Source: Pyrinomonadaceae bacterium
Lineage (GTDB): Bacteria; Acidobacteriota; Blastocatellia; Pyrinomonadales; Pyrinomonadaceae
Assembly (NCBI GenBank): GCA_030838445.1
Contig: JAUZFQ010000184.1
Span: 1 to 36,210, forward strand
Direction: 5' to 3'
Length of the DNA: 36,210 nt
Part shown: piece after piece, positions 8,089 to 18,164 of the stretch
Layout: each line of letters begins with the position of its first letter
Numbering within the stretch: position 1 is the first letter of the stretch
The notes under the pieces: generated by a model
The model's input: the letters and a program-made list of their open reading frames with translations, nothing else
Database searches by the model: none
Told to the model about the DNA's origin: nothing
Made by a program: the position numbers and the translations under genes

Positions 8089-8463
8089 TCACTTCCGCTG
8101 GGGCGTGACGCTAACCACCCCGCCGTTGTTAATGATCTGAACGCTCTGGACGTTCGAGTTGTTAGCGTTGATGCTGGCTCCGCTTTTTCCCACCGCATCG
8201 GCTGCGGAGGTTTTTTCCGGTTTAGACCAGAGTTGCTTAGCCGAGTTGGCCGCGGAAATTACGGTGCTGAGAACCACTCCCTTCGGGGCTGTCAGCAGCA
8301 TCGTGCTGAAAATGACTACAGCGGTAGCCAGCAGCCGCTGCTTGTTCCGCGGCTGCTTCTCCTGTTTGCGCGTCAGATGGCCAATCAGCGTACCCTCCAC
8401 CTCGTCGGCAAAGTCGAGTGGCGTGACCCGCACGGCCTGCTCGGTATCTTCTTCTGAAAACAT
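8089..8463 (-). CDS. small single-span membrane protein, family not recognised
   Basis: A 124-residue protein read from ATG 8463, with a strong Shine-Dalgarno (GGGAGGA about 8 nt upstream). The N-terminal 40 residues are soluble and acidic, followed by a basic stretch (LTRKQEKQPRNKQR), one membrane span (LLATAVVIFSTMLLTAPKGVVL, about 44-65) and an Asn/Ser/Val-rich tail (INANNSNVQSVQIINNGGVV). The layout suggests a cytoplasmic N-terminus and an outer C-terminal tail. It follows the 160-residue gene by 45 bp in the same direction, so the two probably form an operon. The codon and base composition is less GC-rich than in flanking genes. I do not recognise any domain and assign no function. Confidence 0.65.
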   Translation of the reverse strand: MFSEEDTEQAVRVTPLDFADEVEGTLIGHLTRKQEKQPRNKQRLLATAVVIFSTMLLTAPKGVVLSTVISAANSAKQLWSKPEKTSAADAVGKSGASINANNSNVQSVQIINNGGVVSVTPQRK

Positions 8464-8508
8464 TTGTGTGTCCTCCCTGCGCTGGCTTCGCCTTGAGCTT
8501 TGAACTTG

Positions 8509-8991
8509 TCAGCGAAGCTCGATGAACGCTTCGGCCGGAAGCTTTCCTTTCGCGACCAGAGTTATCACGTAGTCGCCCTGTTCAAGGAAAATCTCGTCAT
8601 CGAAATCCTGCCCCTTCTTCCCGCGCGAAGAGGAATAGACCACCTGACCTCTCCAACGGTTGATGACGATGTGGCTGCCGGTCAGTCCCCTGACGGTTAG
8701 ATGAAAGGTTTTGGTTGATGCGGCTGTGAAGGATTGACCGGAGATTCCGCTACCCGCGAACATAGTTTTGCGCATCGGCAGACTCTGATCCAACCCTGTC
8801 TCGGCCGGCTCGTTCTGTTGTTCGGCCTTCCACACTGCGTCACGGAAAATCACGTAGACGACGACAGAGATGAACAGGAGGAGTAAAGCAGCACTATAGA
8901 GTCGCCTTTTAAGGCGTGCGAAGTCTTCGCTGCTGACAGTAATCTGAACGGGATGGCTATTGGTGATGTGGCTACTCGAAACACCATGCAT
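8509..8991 (-). CDS. single-span membrane protein with outer beta-rich domain, family not recognised
   Basis: A 160-residue protein read from ATG 8991, with a good Shine-Dalgarno (GGAGG, 8 nt spacing). Residues 1-30 are soluble. RRLYSAALLLLFISVVVYVIF is one membrane span preceded by basic residues (cytoplasmic N-terminus). The remaining about 105 residues would be outside: a linker, then alternating hydrophobic strands (TFHLTVRGLTGSHIVIN, QVVYSSSRG, DYVITLVAKG) that resemble a small beta domain. It is the first gene of a two-gene minus-strand unit with the 124-residue protein. It lies about 120 bp from the oppositely directed promoter at 9111, so the two may share a regulatory region. No family is recognised; no function is proposed. 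Confidence 0.72.
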   Translation of the reverse strand: MHGVSSSHITNSHPVQITVSSEDFARLKRRLYSAALLLLFISVVVYVIFRDAVWKAEQQNEPAETGLDQSLPMRKTMFAGSGISGQSFTAASTKTFHLTVRGLTGSHIVINRWRGQVVYSSSRGKKGQDFDDEIFLEQGDYVITLVAKGKLPAEAFIELR

Positions 8992-9102
8992 AACGAAACC
9001 TCCAGCGATGGGTTTGTACTGTCAGCTTGAATGATTTCAATACCTGACAGAGGTCAGCAAAGGTTTGTAGATGTAGCCACGAGAGGTGATGGAAGGGAGA
9101 GT

Positions 9103-9130
9103 AAAGAGACTTGACCTGTCAGGTCTCTTT
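9103..9130. promoter_or_regulatory. palindrome over the -35 of the 9111 promoter, possible operator
   Basis: The core GACCTGTCAGGTC (9113-9125) is a perfect 6-1-6 palindrome. It is extended by AAAGAGA on the left and TCTCTTT on the right with a short bulge. It overlaps the -35 hexamer. Related words (CTGACAGAGGTCAG at 9043-9056, CTGTCAG at 9019) lie nearby, between the promoter and the divergent gene. Confidence 0.45.
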
Positions 9131-9139
9131 AGTTACTAT
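9111..9139 (+). promoter_or_regulatory. promoter of the predicted small RNA
   Basis: TTGACC (9111-9116), 17-bp spacer, TACTAT (9134-9139), predicting a transcript start near 9146. No protein gene lies downstream for more than 900 bp; instead a hairpin begins at once and a terminator follows 70 bp later. Confidence 0.5.
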
Positions 9140-9145
9140 CCACGT

Positions 9146-9260
9146 TCGGTCAAGAAAGTTGCTGCTTTCTTGACCGTTTAACCATCGGAGCCCATCTCTG
9201 TTGGTTAACTTAACGAGCGGTTAGTTCAAAGCCTTTTTAGGTTTTGGGCTAACCGTTTTT
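9146..9260 (+). ncRNA. predicted small RNA, about 115 nt
   Basis: Bounded by the promoter at 9111-9139 and the terminator at 9218-9260. The first structure is a perfect 12-bp hairpin, arms 9147-9158 and 9165-9176 with a 6-nt loop (left arm CGGTCAAGAAAG). A single-stranded-looking stretch (9177-9217) follows, then the terminator stem. No open frame with a ribosome site is present. No known RNA family was recognised. It lies on the strand opposite to, and outside, the two-gene membrane unit. The evidence is structural only. Confidence 0.45.
9218..9260 (+). terminator. Rho-independent terminator
   Basis: A long stem: CGGTTAGTTCAAAGCCT (9218-9234) pairs with AGGTTTTGGGCTAACCG (9239-9255) through G-U pairs and one mismatch. 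The loop is TTTT and the run TTTTT follows at 9256-9260. It points along the plus strand, where no protein gene ends. Confidence 0.7.
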
Positions 9261-10060
9261 AGCAACTTACAACGTCAGCGCCTGTCAAAAATCCTGTAAA
9301 CCAATCTGCCATTCGTGCTTGAAGTCTGGATGCCTCCCAAACACTTGCACTTCTCCAACTCGGAAAGGCATGTCGTTATTCGGACGAAACTTAACTGCTT
9401 AAGTCCAACTTGCCGGCACTTTTCCCACACCCCTTTTTTCCGGATGCGACAATTAAAAAAGCCCGCTTACTATCGCGGGCTTGTTTTCTATACCTATGAT
9501 GCCTGAACTCAAGCCCGCCCTTAGATTATGTGAACCTTAGCCCCCGTATGCCGGCGCGACGGCGTAATTGTATTGCGTGTGATAGTCATGGCTATGTTTC
9601 TCGGAGTAGTCATTTCGGCGATTTCAAGACAGCAAATTTGATGCCGGAAAGTGACCTCTCAAATTATCAGGTAATCGCTTACGTTACCCATCTCGATGCC
9701 CGGATAAATTCAGTAAATTGAATTTTAGTTCTTCAAAAATTTGGATAAATATGTCGGACTACTTCGGACTACTGATGAGAGTATCTTGTTAATGATTGCA
9801 AGGAGAGGATTAAACCGTTTGCGCACAAAAGTCCGCGAAGTAGCTTGTGTGTGATCGTCGCACCATAACTCTATGGCGGATAGATAGAGGGTCAGGAGGT
9901 AATCTATTTCCAAGACAGACTCAGCCGGGAGGGAAAACTTTCGTCTATCTTTTCGCCCGCCGCGCGTGCTATAAAAATTGTCGGGCAGCCGGTTGCGCTG
10001 CCCGCCCGCCCCAATCTCACCTGCCGGATTTTCACACGCAAGTTTGAGGAGTAAGAATTC
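9261..10060. other. low-GC stretch without a supported protein gene
   Basis: Apart from the hairpin at 9459-9486, only short frames with no ribosome site, no domain and no codon bias are present. A GGGCAGC / GCTGCCC hairpin (9983-10003) lies in the leader of the next gene. The A+T content is clearly higher than in the flanking genes. It may be decayed sequence or hold further RNAs; nothing more can be supported. Confidence 0.5.
9459..9486. terminator. hairpin terminator, usable in both directions
   Basis: AAGCCCGC (9459-9466) and GCGGGCTT (9475-9482) form an 8-bp stem with an 8-nt loop. It is flanked by AAAAAA on the left and GTTTTC on the right. No gene is seen directly before it on either strand. 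Confidence 0.6.
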
Positions 10061-10702
10061 GTGAACCATAAAATATTTCGCGGCGCGTTGCTGCTCGCGT
10101 CGGTGTGCCTGGTGTCGGCGTCGGTGTCGGCGCAGCAGCCGCGTGCGCGGCGGAGCGGCGGGCTGGATAATTTGTCTCTGCCGTCAACGACGGCGCGCGT
10201 GGCGTCGGCCTCGGCGGGCGCGCGTGCGTGGCAGACGTTTGCGCCGGAGGGGGCGGGCTTTTCCGTCTCCGTGCCGGGGCTACCGGAAGAGCCGACGCGT
10301 GCGGGGCGCGAGGGCGGGCAAGCGGCCGCGCAGTTTCGCAGTTACCGTCTCACCTCCGGCGGCTTGAAGTATGAGTTCGGGCGCACGGGGCGGATGCCGG
10401 AACAACTCGTGGCGCAGGCCGATTACGTGGAGCGATTTTTCGCGGGCGCGTCGCAGGGCATCACGGCCGCGCTCGCGCAGGCGCACCAGCAGGTCAGGTT
10501 CAAACTCGTCTCCGAAGAGACCATCTCGCTCGACGGCTACGAGGGGCGCGAGTATGAATTCGCCGCCGCCGGGCAACGCGCCGTCGCGCGCCTCTTCCTC
10601 GTTGACGGCTCGGTCTTCGCCCTCAGCGTCATCGGCGCGAACAGCGAGATGACCCCGGAGAACGTCAGCCGCTTTCTCAACTCGTTCGCGCTGGCGCAAT
10701 AA
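10061..10702 (+). CDS. secreted protein of unknown function
   Basis: A 213-residue protein starting at GTG 10061 with GAGGAG 9 nt upstream, which fixes the start. Residues 1-24 are a signal peptide (MNHKIFRGALLLASVCLVSA, cleavage near VSAQQ). The mature part begins with a low-complexity Arg/Ser/Ala linker to about residue 58. One compact domain follows, with WQTFAPEGAGFSVSVPGLPEEP at its start and a closing helix MTPENVSRFLNSFALA. That pattern (GFSVxxPG...P, strands, final helix with RFLNSF) is seen in uncharacterised exported proteins and recalls a PsbP/Mog1-like fold, but I would not name it. It stands alone between the low-GC patch and clpC. Confidence 0.8.
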   Translation: MNHKIFRGALLLASVCLVSASVSAQQPRARRSGGLDNLSLPSTTARVASASAGARAWQTFAPEGAGFSVSVPGLPEEPTRAGREGGQAAAQFRSYRLTSGGLKYEFGRTGRMPEQLVAQADYVERFFAGASQGITAALAQAHQQVRFKLVSEETISLDGYEGREYEFAAAGQRAVARLFLVDGSVFALSVIGANSEMTPENVSRFLNSFALAQ

Positions 10703-10705
10703 GAA

Positions 10706-10800
10706 CTGTCCGTGGTCAGTTGTCCGTCGTCCGTTGTTCAATCAAATCGGCAGTAGTTCGCGCGTCAGCCACAAACAACTGACCACGGACAACTGACGAC
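10706..10800. repeat. heptamer inverted repeat, site 3 (GTCAGTT/GTCCGTG family)
   Basis: Left-arm words GTCCGTG, GTCAGTT, GTCCGTC and GTCCGTT occupy 10708-10735 in strict 7-bp phase. The right arm 10775-10800 is the inverted copy. It begins 4 bp after the stop codon of the secreted-protein gene. The core is the same as at 5563 and 33144. Confidence 0.9.
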
Positions 10801-10854
10801 TGCCCACGAACGACGGGCAAACTAACATCTCTTCTGCCTTTCGCCGCATTAGGT

Positions 10855-10860
10855 TATAAT
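10855..10860 (+). promoter_or_regulatory. -10 element upstream of clpC
   Basis: A perfect TATAAT, 95 bp before the ATG at 10955 and directly after the repeat at 10706-10800. No good -35 at 16-18 bp. Confidence 0.45.
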
Positions 10861-10954
10861 GCGCGCGGGCAGACGTGAGGAGTTTTTTTATCTCTGCTTC
10901 CCCGCTCCTGCCACATCACAAAGTTTTCATCAGCGACTTCAGCCAATCGTTTTT

Positions 10955-13348
<2,394 letters not shown>

Positions 13349-13350
13349 AT

Positions 13351-13450
13351 CGAAGGGAAAAGGGGAAAGGTTAGAGGGAAAAGGGGAACAGCAAGCTCCC
13401 TGTTTCGGGGACTTGCGCCCTTGCCCTTTGCCCTTTCCCCTTTTCCCCTT
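13351..13450. repeat. heptamer inverted repeat, site 4 (GGGAAAA/GGGGAAA family)
   Basis: Left arm 13355-13389: five 7-bp words of the type GGGAAAA or GGGGAAA, all purine except two T in one word. Right arm 13412-13450 is the pyrimidine-rich inverted copy. It starts within 10 bp of the clpC stop codon. The same family recurs at 18070. Confidence 0.9.
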
Positions 13451-13457
13451 GTATAAT
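13428..13457 (+). promoter_or_regulatory. likely bamA promoter
   Basis: TTGCCC (13428-13433), an 18-bp spacer and a perfect TATAAT (13452-13457). The -35 and the spacer lie in the right arm of the heptamer repeat. The leader to the bamA ATG is about 180 nt. Confidence 0.55.
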
Positions 13458-13640
13458 GCGCGCCTTTGCTCGACCCGACGGCTGGCAACTGGTGGCGGCG
13501 GACGTGAATCCAAGCCTCCGAACTCATTCTTGACTGTAGCCCGTTTCGTGTCTTTGATACATGCCGCCGGCGGGTACACAAAAAAGGATTCGGTTTCCTA
13601 CTTCCCAAAGTATTTTTCTGCTTTGAGGCAAAAAGCAATT

Positions 13641-16600
13641 ATGCGAATTAACGCGCCCCTGCGGCGCTTTCTGCTGGCCGCGCTGATGATCGGCCAAACG
13701 GCGCTGTTGGGCGTCGCGCTTCCACGCGAAGCGCGCGCGCAGGAGCCGCAAGCCACGCCCGCTGCCACCGCCGGACAGCGCCTCGTCGAGAACGTGGACA
13801 TACAGGGTAACCGACGCAACCGCGACGAGGATTTGCTCTACTACGTAACGACCAAACAGGGCGATCCCTTCAACCCCGATCAAGTGGCGCGCGACCTGAA
13901 AGCCCTCAACGATCTCAACTTCTTCAACAAGACGAAATCGCGCGTCCTCACGCTCGAAGGGCCGCGCGGCGGCGTCGAAGTGATCTTCGAGGTCGAGGAG
14001 TTGCCGGTCATCCGCGACTTGCAGTTCAACGGCCTGTCGAGCATCAGCGAGTCGGACGTGCTCAAGGCTTTCCGCGAGCGGCGCGTCGGCGTCCAGAAAG
14101 AGAATCTGCTCGACCCCGTTAAGATCAACAACGCCACGCGCGTCATCAAGGAACTGCTCGCCGCCTCCGGCCACCCGAACGCGACCGTGAATGCCGACAT
14201 CGAGAAAGTCTCGGAGTCGTCGTCGGCCGTCACCTTCAAGGTTGACGAGGGCGACCGCGTGCGCGTCGTCGAGATCGAGTTCGAGGGCAACAAGAATTTC
14301 AAGGACGGCGAACTGCGCGGCGCGATGAAGTACGTCAAAGAGGCTGGCTTCATCACGCGCTTCAAGAGTCAGGACATCCTCGACCGCGAGAAGTTGGAAG
14401 TTGACCTGCGCCTCGTCCGCAACTACATGGCGGGCAAAGGCTACTTGCAGGCGCGTGCGGGCGAGCCGCGCGTCGAAGGTCTGGGGCGGCGTCGCACCGG
14501 CTTCCCGATCCTGCCGCTCCCGCTTCTCTCCTCGACCGACGAAGCCCTCCGCATCACGATCCCGATCATCGAAGGCAAGGTCTATCGCCTCGGCGAACTC
14601 AAGATCGAAGGCAACTCCATTTTCGACGAGAAGGTGATCCGCGCCGTCATCGGCTTGCAGAAGGGCGACGTGGCGAGCGGCGAGCGCATCTACAAAGGTC
14701 TCATCGAAGACCTCAAAAAACTCTACGGCAACAACGGCTTCATCCAGTACACGGCCGAGCCTGAGCCGACCTACAAGGACAACCCCGCGAACCCCAACGA
14801 GGGCATCGCCGACTACACCATCACGATTGACGAGGGCAAGCAGTTCACGCTGCGCCGTCTGGAGTTCACGGGCAACACGTTCACGCGCGACAACGTCTTG
14901 CGCCGCGAGTTCGTCCTCAACGAGGGCGACATCTATAACCAGTCTTACGTCGAATACTCCGTCCTGCGTCTCAATCAACTCGGCTTCTTCGACCCGGTTG
15001 ATAAGGACAAGGACGTGGACTTCCGCCAGAACGAGGAAGAGGGTCTGGTGGACGTGAGCGTCAAGGTGCAGGAGCGCGGCCGCCAGCAGATTTCCTTCAA
15101 CGGCGGCCTCTCCGGCATCGGCGGCTCGTTCTTCGGCCTCGACTACTCGACGAACAACCTGCTCGGACGCGGCGAAAGTCTGTCGCTCAACTTCGCGGCG
15201 GGCAACCGCCAGCAGTCGTTCGTCTTCTCGTTCACCGAGCCGCAGATTCGCAACCGCCCGATCTCGGCCGGTTTCTCGCTCTTCGTCCAGTCTTTGAAAT
15301 TCTTCGGCGAGGGCACGTTCCTCTCGCAGAACCCGGACGCGCTGCAAGGGCTGTCCGGCTCGCAGTTGGACTTCCTCAACACGGGCGACGAAAACCTGTT
15401 CACGCAGCGCACGGCGGGCGCGAGTTTCTTTGCGACCGCGCCGCTCTCGGAGTTCTACAAGAAACGCCCGTTCACGCTCTCGACGCGCATCGGCCTCTCC
15501 TACTCCATCTCGCAGACGAGCGTCCGCGACCCGGAGGTCAACACCGACCCGGCCAACCCGCAGAACGTCATCCCGGTCATCTACCGGCAGCCGAACATCC
15601 TGACCAGCCGCCTCACGCCGAGCGTCGTCTACGACTCGCGCGACGTGCGCGGCGTGGACGCCATCAACGGCAAACAGATCGCGCTGCAATTCGCCTTCGC
15701 CGGACTCGGCGGCGACGTCCGCACGTACCAGCCGAGTTTGACCTATCAACAGTTCATCCCCGTCAGGAACAAGCGTTCCAACAACCCGCACGTCTTCGGC
15801 TTTCGCCTGCTCGCCGGACACGTCGGGGCGTTTGCGACGAGCGCGAAGATCAGGGAGGCGCAGACCACCTCGCTCTCGTTCATTCAGGGCGTGCCCGTCT
15901 ACGAGCGTTTCTTCCTCGGCGACGAGTTCACCATCCGCGGCTACAACGTGCGCTCGATCAGCCCCATCGTGCCGATTGACCAGTTCGTCACCTCGCGCAA
16001 CGTCGTGCTGGCGACGAACCCGTCGGGCGCGGCGATGGCGGTTGACAGCGCGAGCCTGCAAGCACTCGCGCAGCAACTCGGCACGTTCACCGGCCCCGAA
16101 GGCGGCAACGTCATCGCCAACGCGTCGCGCGGCTTCCAGCCCATCGGCGCGGACACGCAACTGCTCGGCAACTTCGAGTATCGCGTGCCCATCTTCGGCC
16201 CGGTCAGCATCGCGGGCTTCGCCGACATCGGCTCGGCCTTCAACCTGCGCAAGGGCGCGGATCAGATTTTCTCGACCAACTTCCAATCCGACAACCCGTT
16301 CCTCGCCAGCCAACTCGGCGGCCTGCGCGGTTCCTTGAGCGGCCTCGTGTTGGAGAAGAACCCGTTCCTCGCCTCTCAGATTTCACTCGACCCGGTGACC
16401 GGCTTTAACGTCGGCCTCGTCTCGCGCGACAACCGTCTGGTGACGCGCGAGGAGTTGGACAACGCGGTGCGCTTCGGCCCGACCGACCCGATCACGGGGC
16501 TGCCGTTCGGCTTCCAGCGCGTGTTCGTGCGCGGCGAGGCGCAGACCAACACGGCGGTGCGTCTGTCGCAGTCGGTCTTCGACAAGATCGGCGACTTTCG

Positions 16601-16769
16601 TTCGAGCCTCGGCCTCGAAGTGCGCGTGCAGTTGCCGGTCGTCAACGTCCCGCTCCGGCTCATCGGGTTCTACAATCCGCGTGCGCGTCGCGGCATCGTG
16701 GACAACATCCCGCTCTTCTTTCAGGAAGAAAGAATCGGCTACCGTTTCAGCATCGGGCGGACTTTTTAA
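13641..16769 (+). CDS. bamA: outer-membrane protein assembly factor BamA (Omp85)
   Basis: A 1042-residue precursor with a signal peptide (MRINAPLRRFLLAALMIGQT, cleavage near AQEPQA). It has five POTRA repeats (from VENVDIQGNRRNRDEDLL through LRRLEFTGNTFTRDNVLRR, about 55-460) and a C-terminal beta barrel (about 490-1042) ending in aromatic Phe. The barrel includes the Omp85 lid motif as EFTIRGYNVRSISP. It inserts beta-barrel proteins into the outer membrane. It is about 230 residues longer than the E. coli protein. The excess lies in barrel loops, for example TNPSGAAMAVDSASLQALAQ, and a loop containing two NPFLASQ copies. The ATG at 13641 is chosen for the signal peptide. It heads a block with skp, fabZ, lpxA and lpxI. 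Confidence 0.95.
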   Translation: MRINAPLRRFLLAALMIGQTALLGVALPREARAQEPQATPAATAGQRLVENVDIQGNRRNRDEDLLYYVTTKQGDPFNPDQVARDLKALNDLNFFNKTKSRVLTLEGPRGGVEVIFEVEELPVIRDLQFNGLSSISESDVLKAFRERRVGVQKENLLDPVKINNATRVIKELLAASGHPNATVNADIEKVSESSSAVTFKVDEGDRVRVVEIEFEGNKNFKDGELRGAMKYVKEAGFITRFKSQDILDREKLEVDLRLVRNYMAGKGYLQARAGEPRVEGLGRRRTGFPILPLPLLSSTDEALRITIPIIEGKVYRLGELKIEGNSIFDEKVIRAVIGLQKGDVASGERIYKGLIEDLKKLYGNNGFIQYTAEPEPTYKDNPANPNEGIADYTITIDEGKQFTLRRLEFTGNTFTRDNVLRREFVLNEGDIYNQSYVEYSVLRLNQLGFFDPVDKDKDVDFRQNEEEGLVDVSVKVQERGRQQISFNGGLSGIGGSFFGLDYSTNNLLGRGESLSLNFAAGNRQQSFVFSFTEPQIRNRPISAGFSLFVQSLKFFGEGTFLSQNPDALQGLSGSQLDFLNTGDENLFTQRTAGASFFATAPLSEFYKKRPFTLSTRIGLSYSISQTSVRDPEVNTDPANPQNVIPVIYRQPNILTSRLTPSVVYDSRDVRGVDAINGKQIALQFAFAGLGGDVRTYQPSLTYQQFIPVRNKRSNNPHVFGFRLLAGHVGAFATSAKIREAQTTSLSFIQGVPVYERFFLGDEFTIRGYNVRSISPIVPIDQFVTSRNVVLATNPSGAAMAVDSASLQALAQQLGTFTGPEGGNVIANASRGFQPIGADTQLLGNFEYRVPIFGPVSIAGFADIGSAFNLRKGADQIFSTNFQSDNPFLASQLGGLRGSLSGLVLEKNPFLASQISLDPVTGFNVGLVSRDNRLVTREELDNAVRFGPTDPITGLPFGFQRVFVRGEAQTNTAVRLSQSVFDKIGDFRSSLGLEVRVQLPVVNVPLRLIGFYNPRARRGIVDNIPLFFQEERIGYRFSIGRTF

Positions 16770-16872
16770 CCGTCTATTGATAAACTGTTAAGGCTGGCGC
16801 AACCTACGGCGAGCGAAAAGCACCTAACGTGTGCCACCCAATTCAACTGTAAGGAGCAGTACAAGAAAGACA

Positions 16873-17517
16873 ATGAAACTATTTCGCCTTATCGCCGCCG
16901 CCGGTCTCGTCGCGGCCTCTCTCGTTATCTCGGCCTCCGCGCAGACGGCGGCGCGCCCGCAACCCGCCGCTCCCGCTGCTGGGCAGGGCACAGCGCCCGC
17001 CTCCACGGGTCGCATCGCGATCATTGATTCCAGCGCGTTCAGCGACGAAAAGGCCGGCATCGGGCGCGTCGTCAACGCCATGAAGACCGTCGACGCGCAG
17101 TTCCAGCCCGTGCGCACCGAGGTACAGGGCATGCAGACGCGCTATCAAGCTCTGGTTGACGACATCAACAAGACGAGCGCCGTCGCCGATCCGAAGACGA
17201 TTCAGGCGAAGACCGATCAGGCCGACACGCTCAAGCGCGACATGGAGCGCAAGACGCAGGACGCCCAGATCGCCATCAAGAAGCGCATGGACGACGTGCT
17301 CGGGCCGTTGCAAGAGGACGTCTACAACTCGCTGCAAGCCTTCGCGCAACAGCGCGGCATCTCGATCATCATTGACGCCAGCCGCGTGCCGCTCATCTAC
17401 GCCGCCGACAGCGTGGACATCACCAAAGACTTCATCGCCGAGTACAACCGGACGAAGCCCGCGACCGCTTCGGCCGCCCCCGCCGGTGGCGCAGCGCGTC
17501 CCGCGGGTCGCCCGTAA
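16873..17517 (+). CDS. skp: Skp/OmpH-family periplasmic chaperone
   Basis: A 214-residue precursor: signal peptide MKLFRLIAAAGLVAASLVIS with cleavage near ASAQT, an Ala/Pro-rich linker, then the OmpH domain. That domain opens with GRIAIIDSSAFSDEKAGIGR, has a long charged helical stretch (VQGMQTRYQALVDDINKT... LKRDMERKTQDAQIAIKKRM) and closes with the strand GISIIIDASRVPLIYAADSVDIT. The last 30 residues are Ala/Pro/Gly-rich. Skp-type proteins hold unfolded outer-membrane proteins for BamA, and its place directly after bamA supports this. ATG 16873 is chosen because it opens a signal peptide; AAGGAG lies 16 nt upstream, rather far. Confidence 0.9.
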   Translation: MKLFRLIAAAGLVAASLVISASAQTAARPQPAAPAAGQGTAPASTGRIAIIDSSAFSDEKAGIGRVVNAMKTVDAQFQPVRTEVQGMQTRYQALVDDINKTSAVADPKTIQAKTDQADTLKRDMERKTQDAQIAIKKRMDDVLGPLQEDVYNSLQAFAQQRGISIIIDASRVPLIYAADSVDITKDFIAEYNRTKPATASAAPAGGAARPAGRP

Positions 17518-17523
17518 CCGGAT

Positions 17524-17597
17524 CAGTAAGTCGTCAGCAGTAAGCAGTGAGCAGCAACATAAGTCTGCTCGCTGCTTACTGCTTACTGCTTGCTACT
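17524..17597. repeat. heptamer inverted repeat, site 5 (CAGTAAG family)
   Basis: Left arm 17524-17558: five 7-bp words, CAGTAAG, a variant, CAGTAAG, CAGTGAG and CAGCAAC. Right arm 17567-17596 ends with TTACTGC, TTACTGC and TTGCTAC in the same phase. It begins 7 bp after the skp stop and ends 20 bp before the fabZ start. Confidence 0.9.
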
Positions 17598-17616
17598 ACT
17601 CGCCGCACACACTCTT

Positions 17617-18069
17617 ATGGACACCGTTCTCGACACGCGCGCCATTCAGGAACTCCTGCCGCACCGCTATCCCTTCCTGCTCGTTGACCGCATCATCGAA
17701 CTCGTCCCCCGGACGCGCATCGTCGGCATCAAGCAAGTGACCATCGGCGAGCAGTTCTTTCAAGGTCATTTTCCGGGCGCGCCCGTCATGCCGGGCGTGT
17801 TGATCGTCGAGGCGCTGGCGCAGGTCGGAGCAATACTCGCGCTGCGCGAGATCGAGCGTCGCGAAGAAAAGCTCGTGCTCTTTTCCGGCATCGAGAAGGC
17901 GCGCTTCCGCCAACCCGTCGTGCCGGGCGACACGCTCAGGCTCGAAGTGACGGCGCTCAGGATCGGCTCGCGCATCCAGCGCATGCGTGGCGAAGCGAAG
18001 GTTGAGGGGCGCGTCGTGGCCGAGGCGGAGATCATGAGCGTTGTCGCCGAACGCAGCGGCGTCCAGTAA
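17617..18069 (+). CDS. fabZ: (3R)-hydroxyacyl-ACP dehydratase FabZ
   Basis: A 150-residue hotdog-fold enzyme of type II fatty acid synthesis. It has IQELLPHRYPFLLVDRI at the N-terminus and the active-site block GHFPGAPVMPGVLIVEALAQ, with catalytic His51 and Glu65 at the usual 14-residue spacing. GIEKARFRQPVVPGDTLRLEV is the strand that closes the tunnel. The length is normal. In many diderms fabZ sits between lpxD and lpxA. Here lpxA follows after a heptamer repeat, but lpxD is absent from the position before it. The ATG at 17617 has no Shine-Dalgarno. The next repeat starts at the base after its stop codon. Confidence 0.95.
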   Translation: MDTVLDTRAIQELLPHRYPFLLVDRIIELVPRTRIVGIKQVTIGEQFFQGHFPGAPVMPGVLIVEALAQVGAILALREIERREEKLVLFSGIEKARFRQPVVPGDTLRLEVTALRIGSRIQRMRGEAKVEGRVVAEAEIMSVVAERSGVQ

Positions 18070-18154
18070 AGCAAAAGGGGAAAGGGTAAGGGGCAAAGGG
18101 AAAGGGAAGGCAGATTCTTTCCTTTCCCCCTTACCCTTTCCCCTTTTCCCTTGT
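18070..18154. repeat. heptamer inverted repeat, site 6 (GGGAAAA family)
   Basis: Left arm 18072-18107 is a purine tract of 7-bp words such as GGAAAGG and GCAAAGG. Right arm 18117-18153 is its pyrimidine inverted copy. It occupies nearly the whole gap between fabZ and lpxA and is the same family as at 13351. Confidence 0.9.
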
Positions 18155-18164
18155 TGGGTTATTT

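Noticed and set aside
8020..8457. Plus-strand frame of 145 codons opposite the 124-residue gene
   Set aside because: The minus-strand reading has a strong ribosome site, a clean membrane span and operon context; the plus frame has none.
8089..8991. Toxin-antitoxin module
   Set aside because: Two genes of suitable size are present, but both have one membrane span and an outer domain, and neither shows a DNA-binding or toxin motif.
9315..10069. Short frames at 9315-9506 (+), 9530-9721 (+) and 9725-10069 (-)
   Set aside because: No ribosome site, no motif, odd composition; the third covers the leader and ribosome site of the secreted-protein gene.
13524..16313. A 929-codon open frame on the strand opposite bamA
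   Set aside because: It is a shadow created by GC-rich codon use: Arg/Glu/Val/Ala-biased, no domain or ribosome site, and it covers the well-supported bamA gene. The same holds for long frames opposite clpC, the TPR-CHAT, nucleotidase and aminopeptidase genes.
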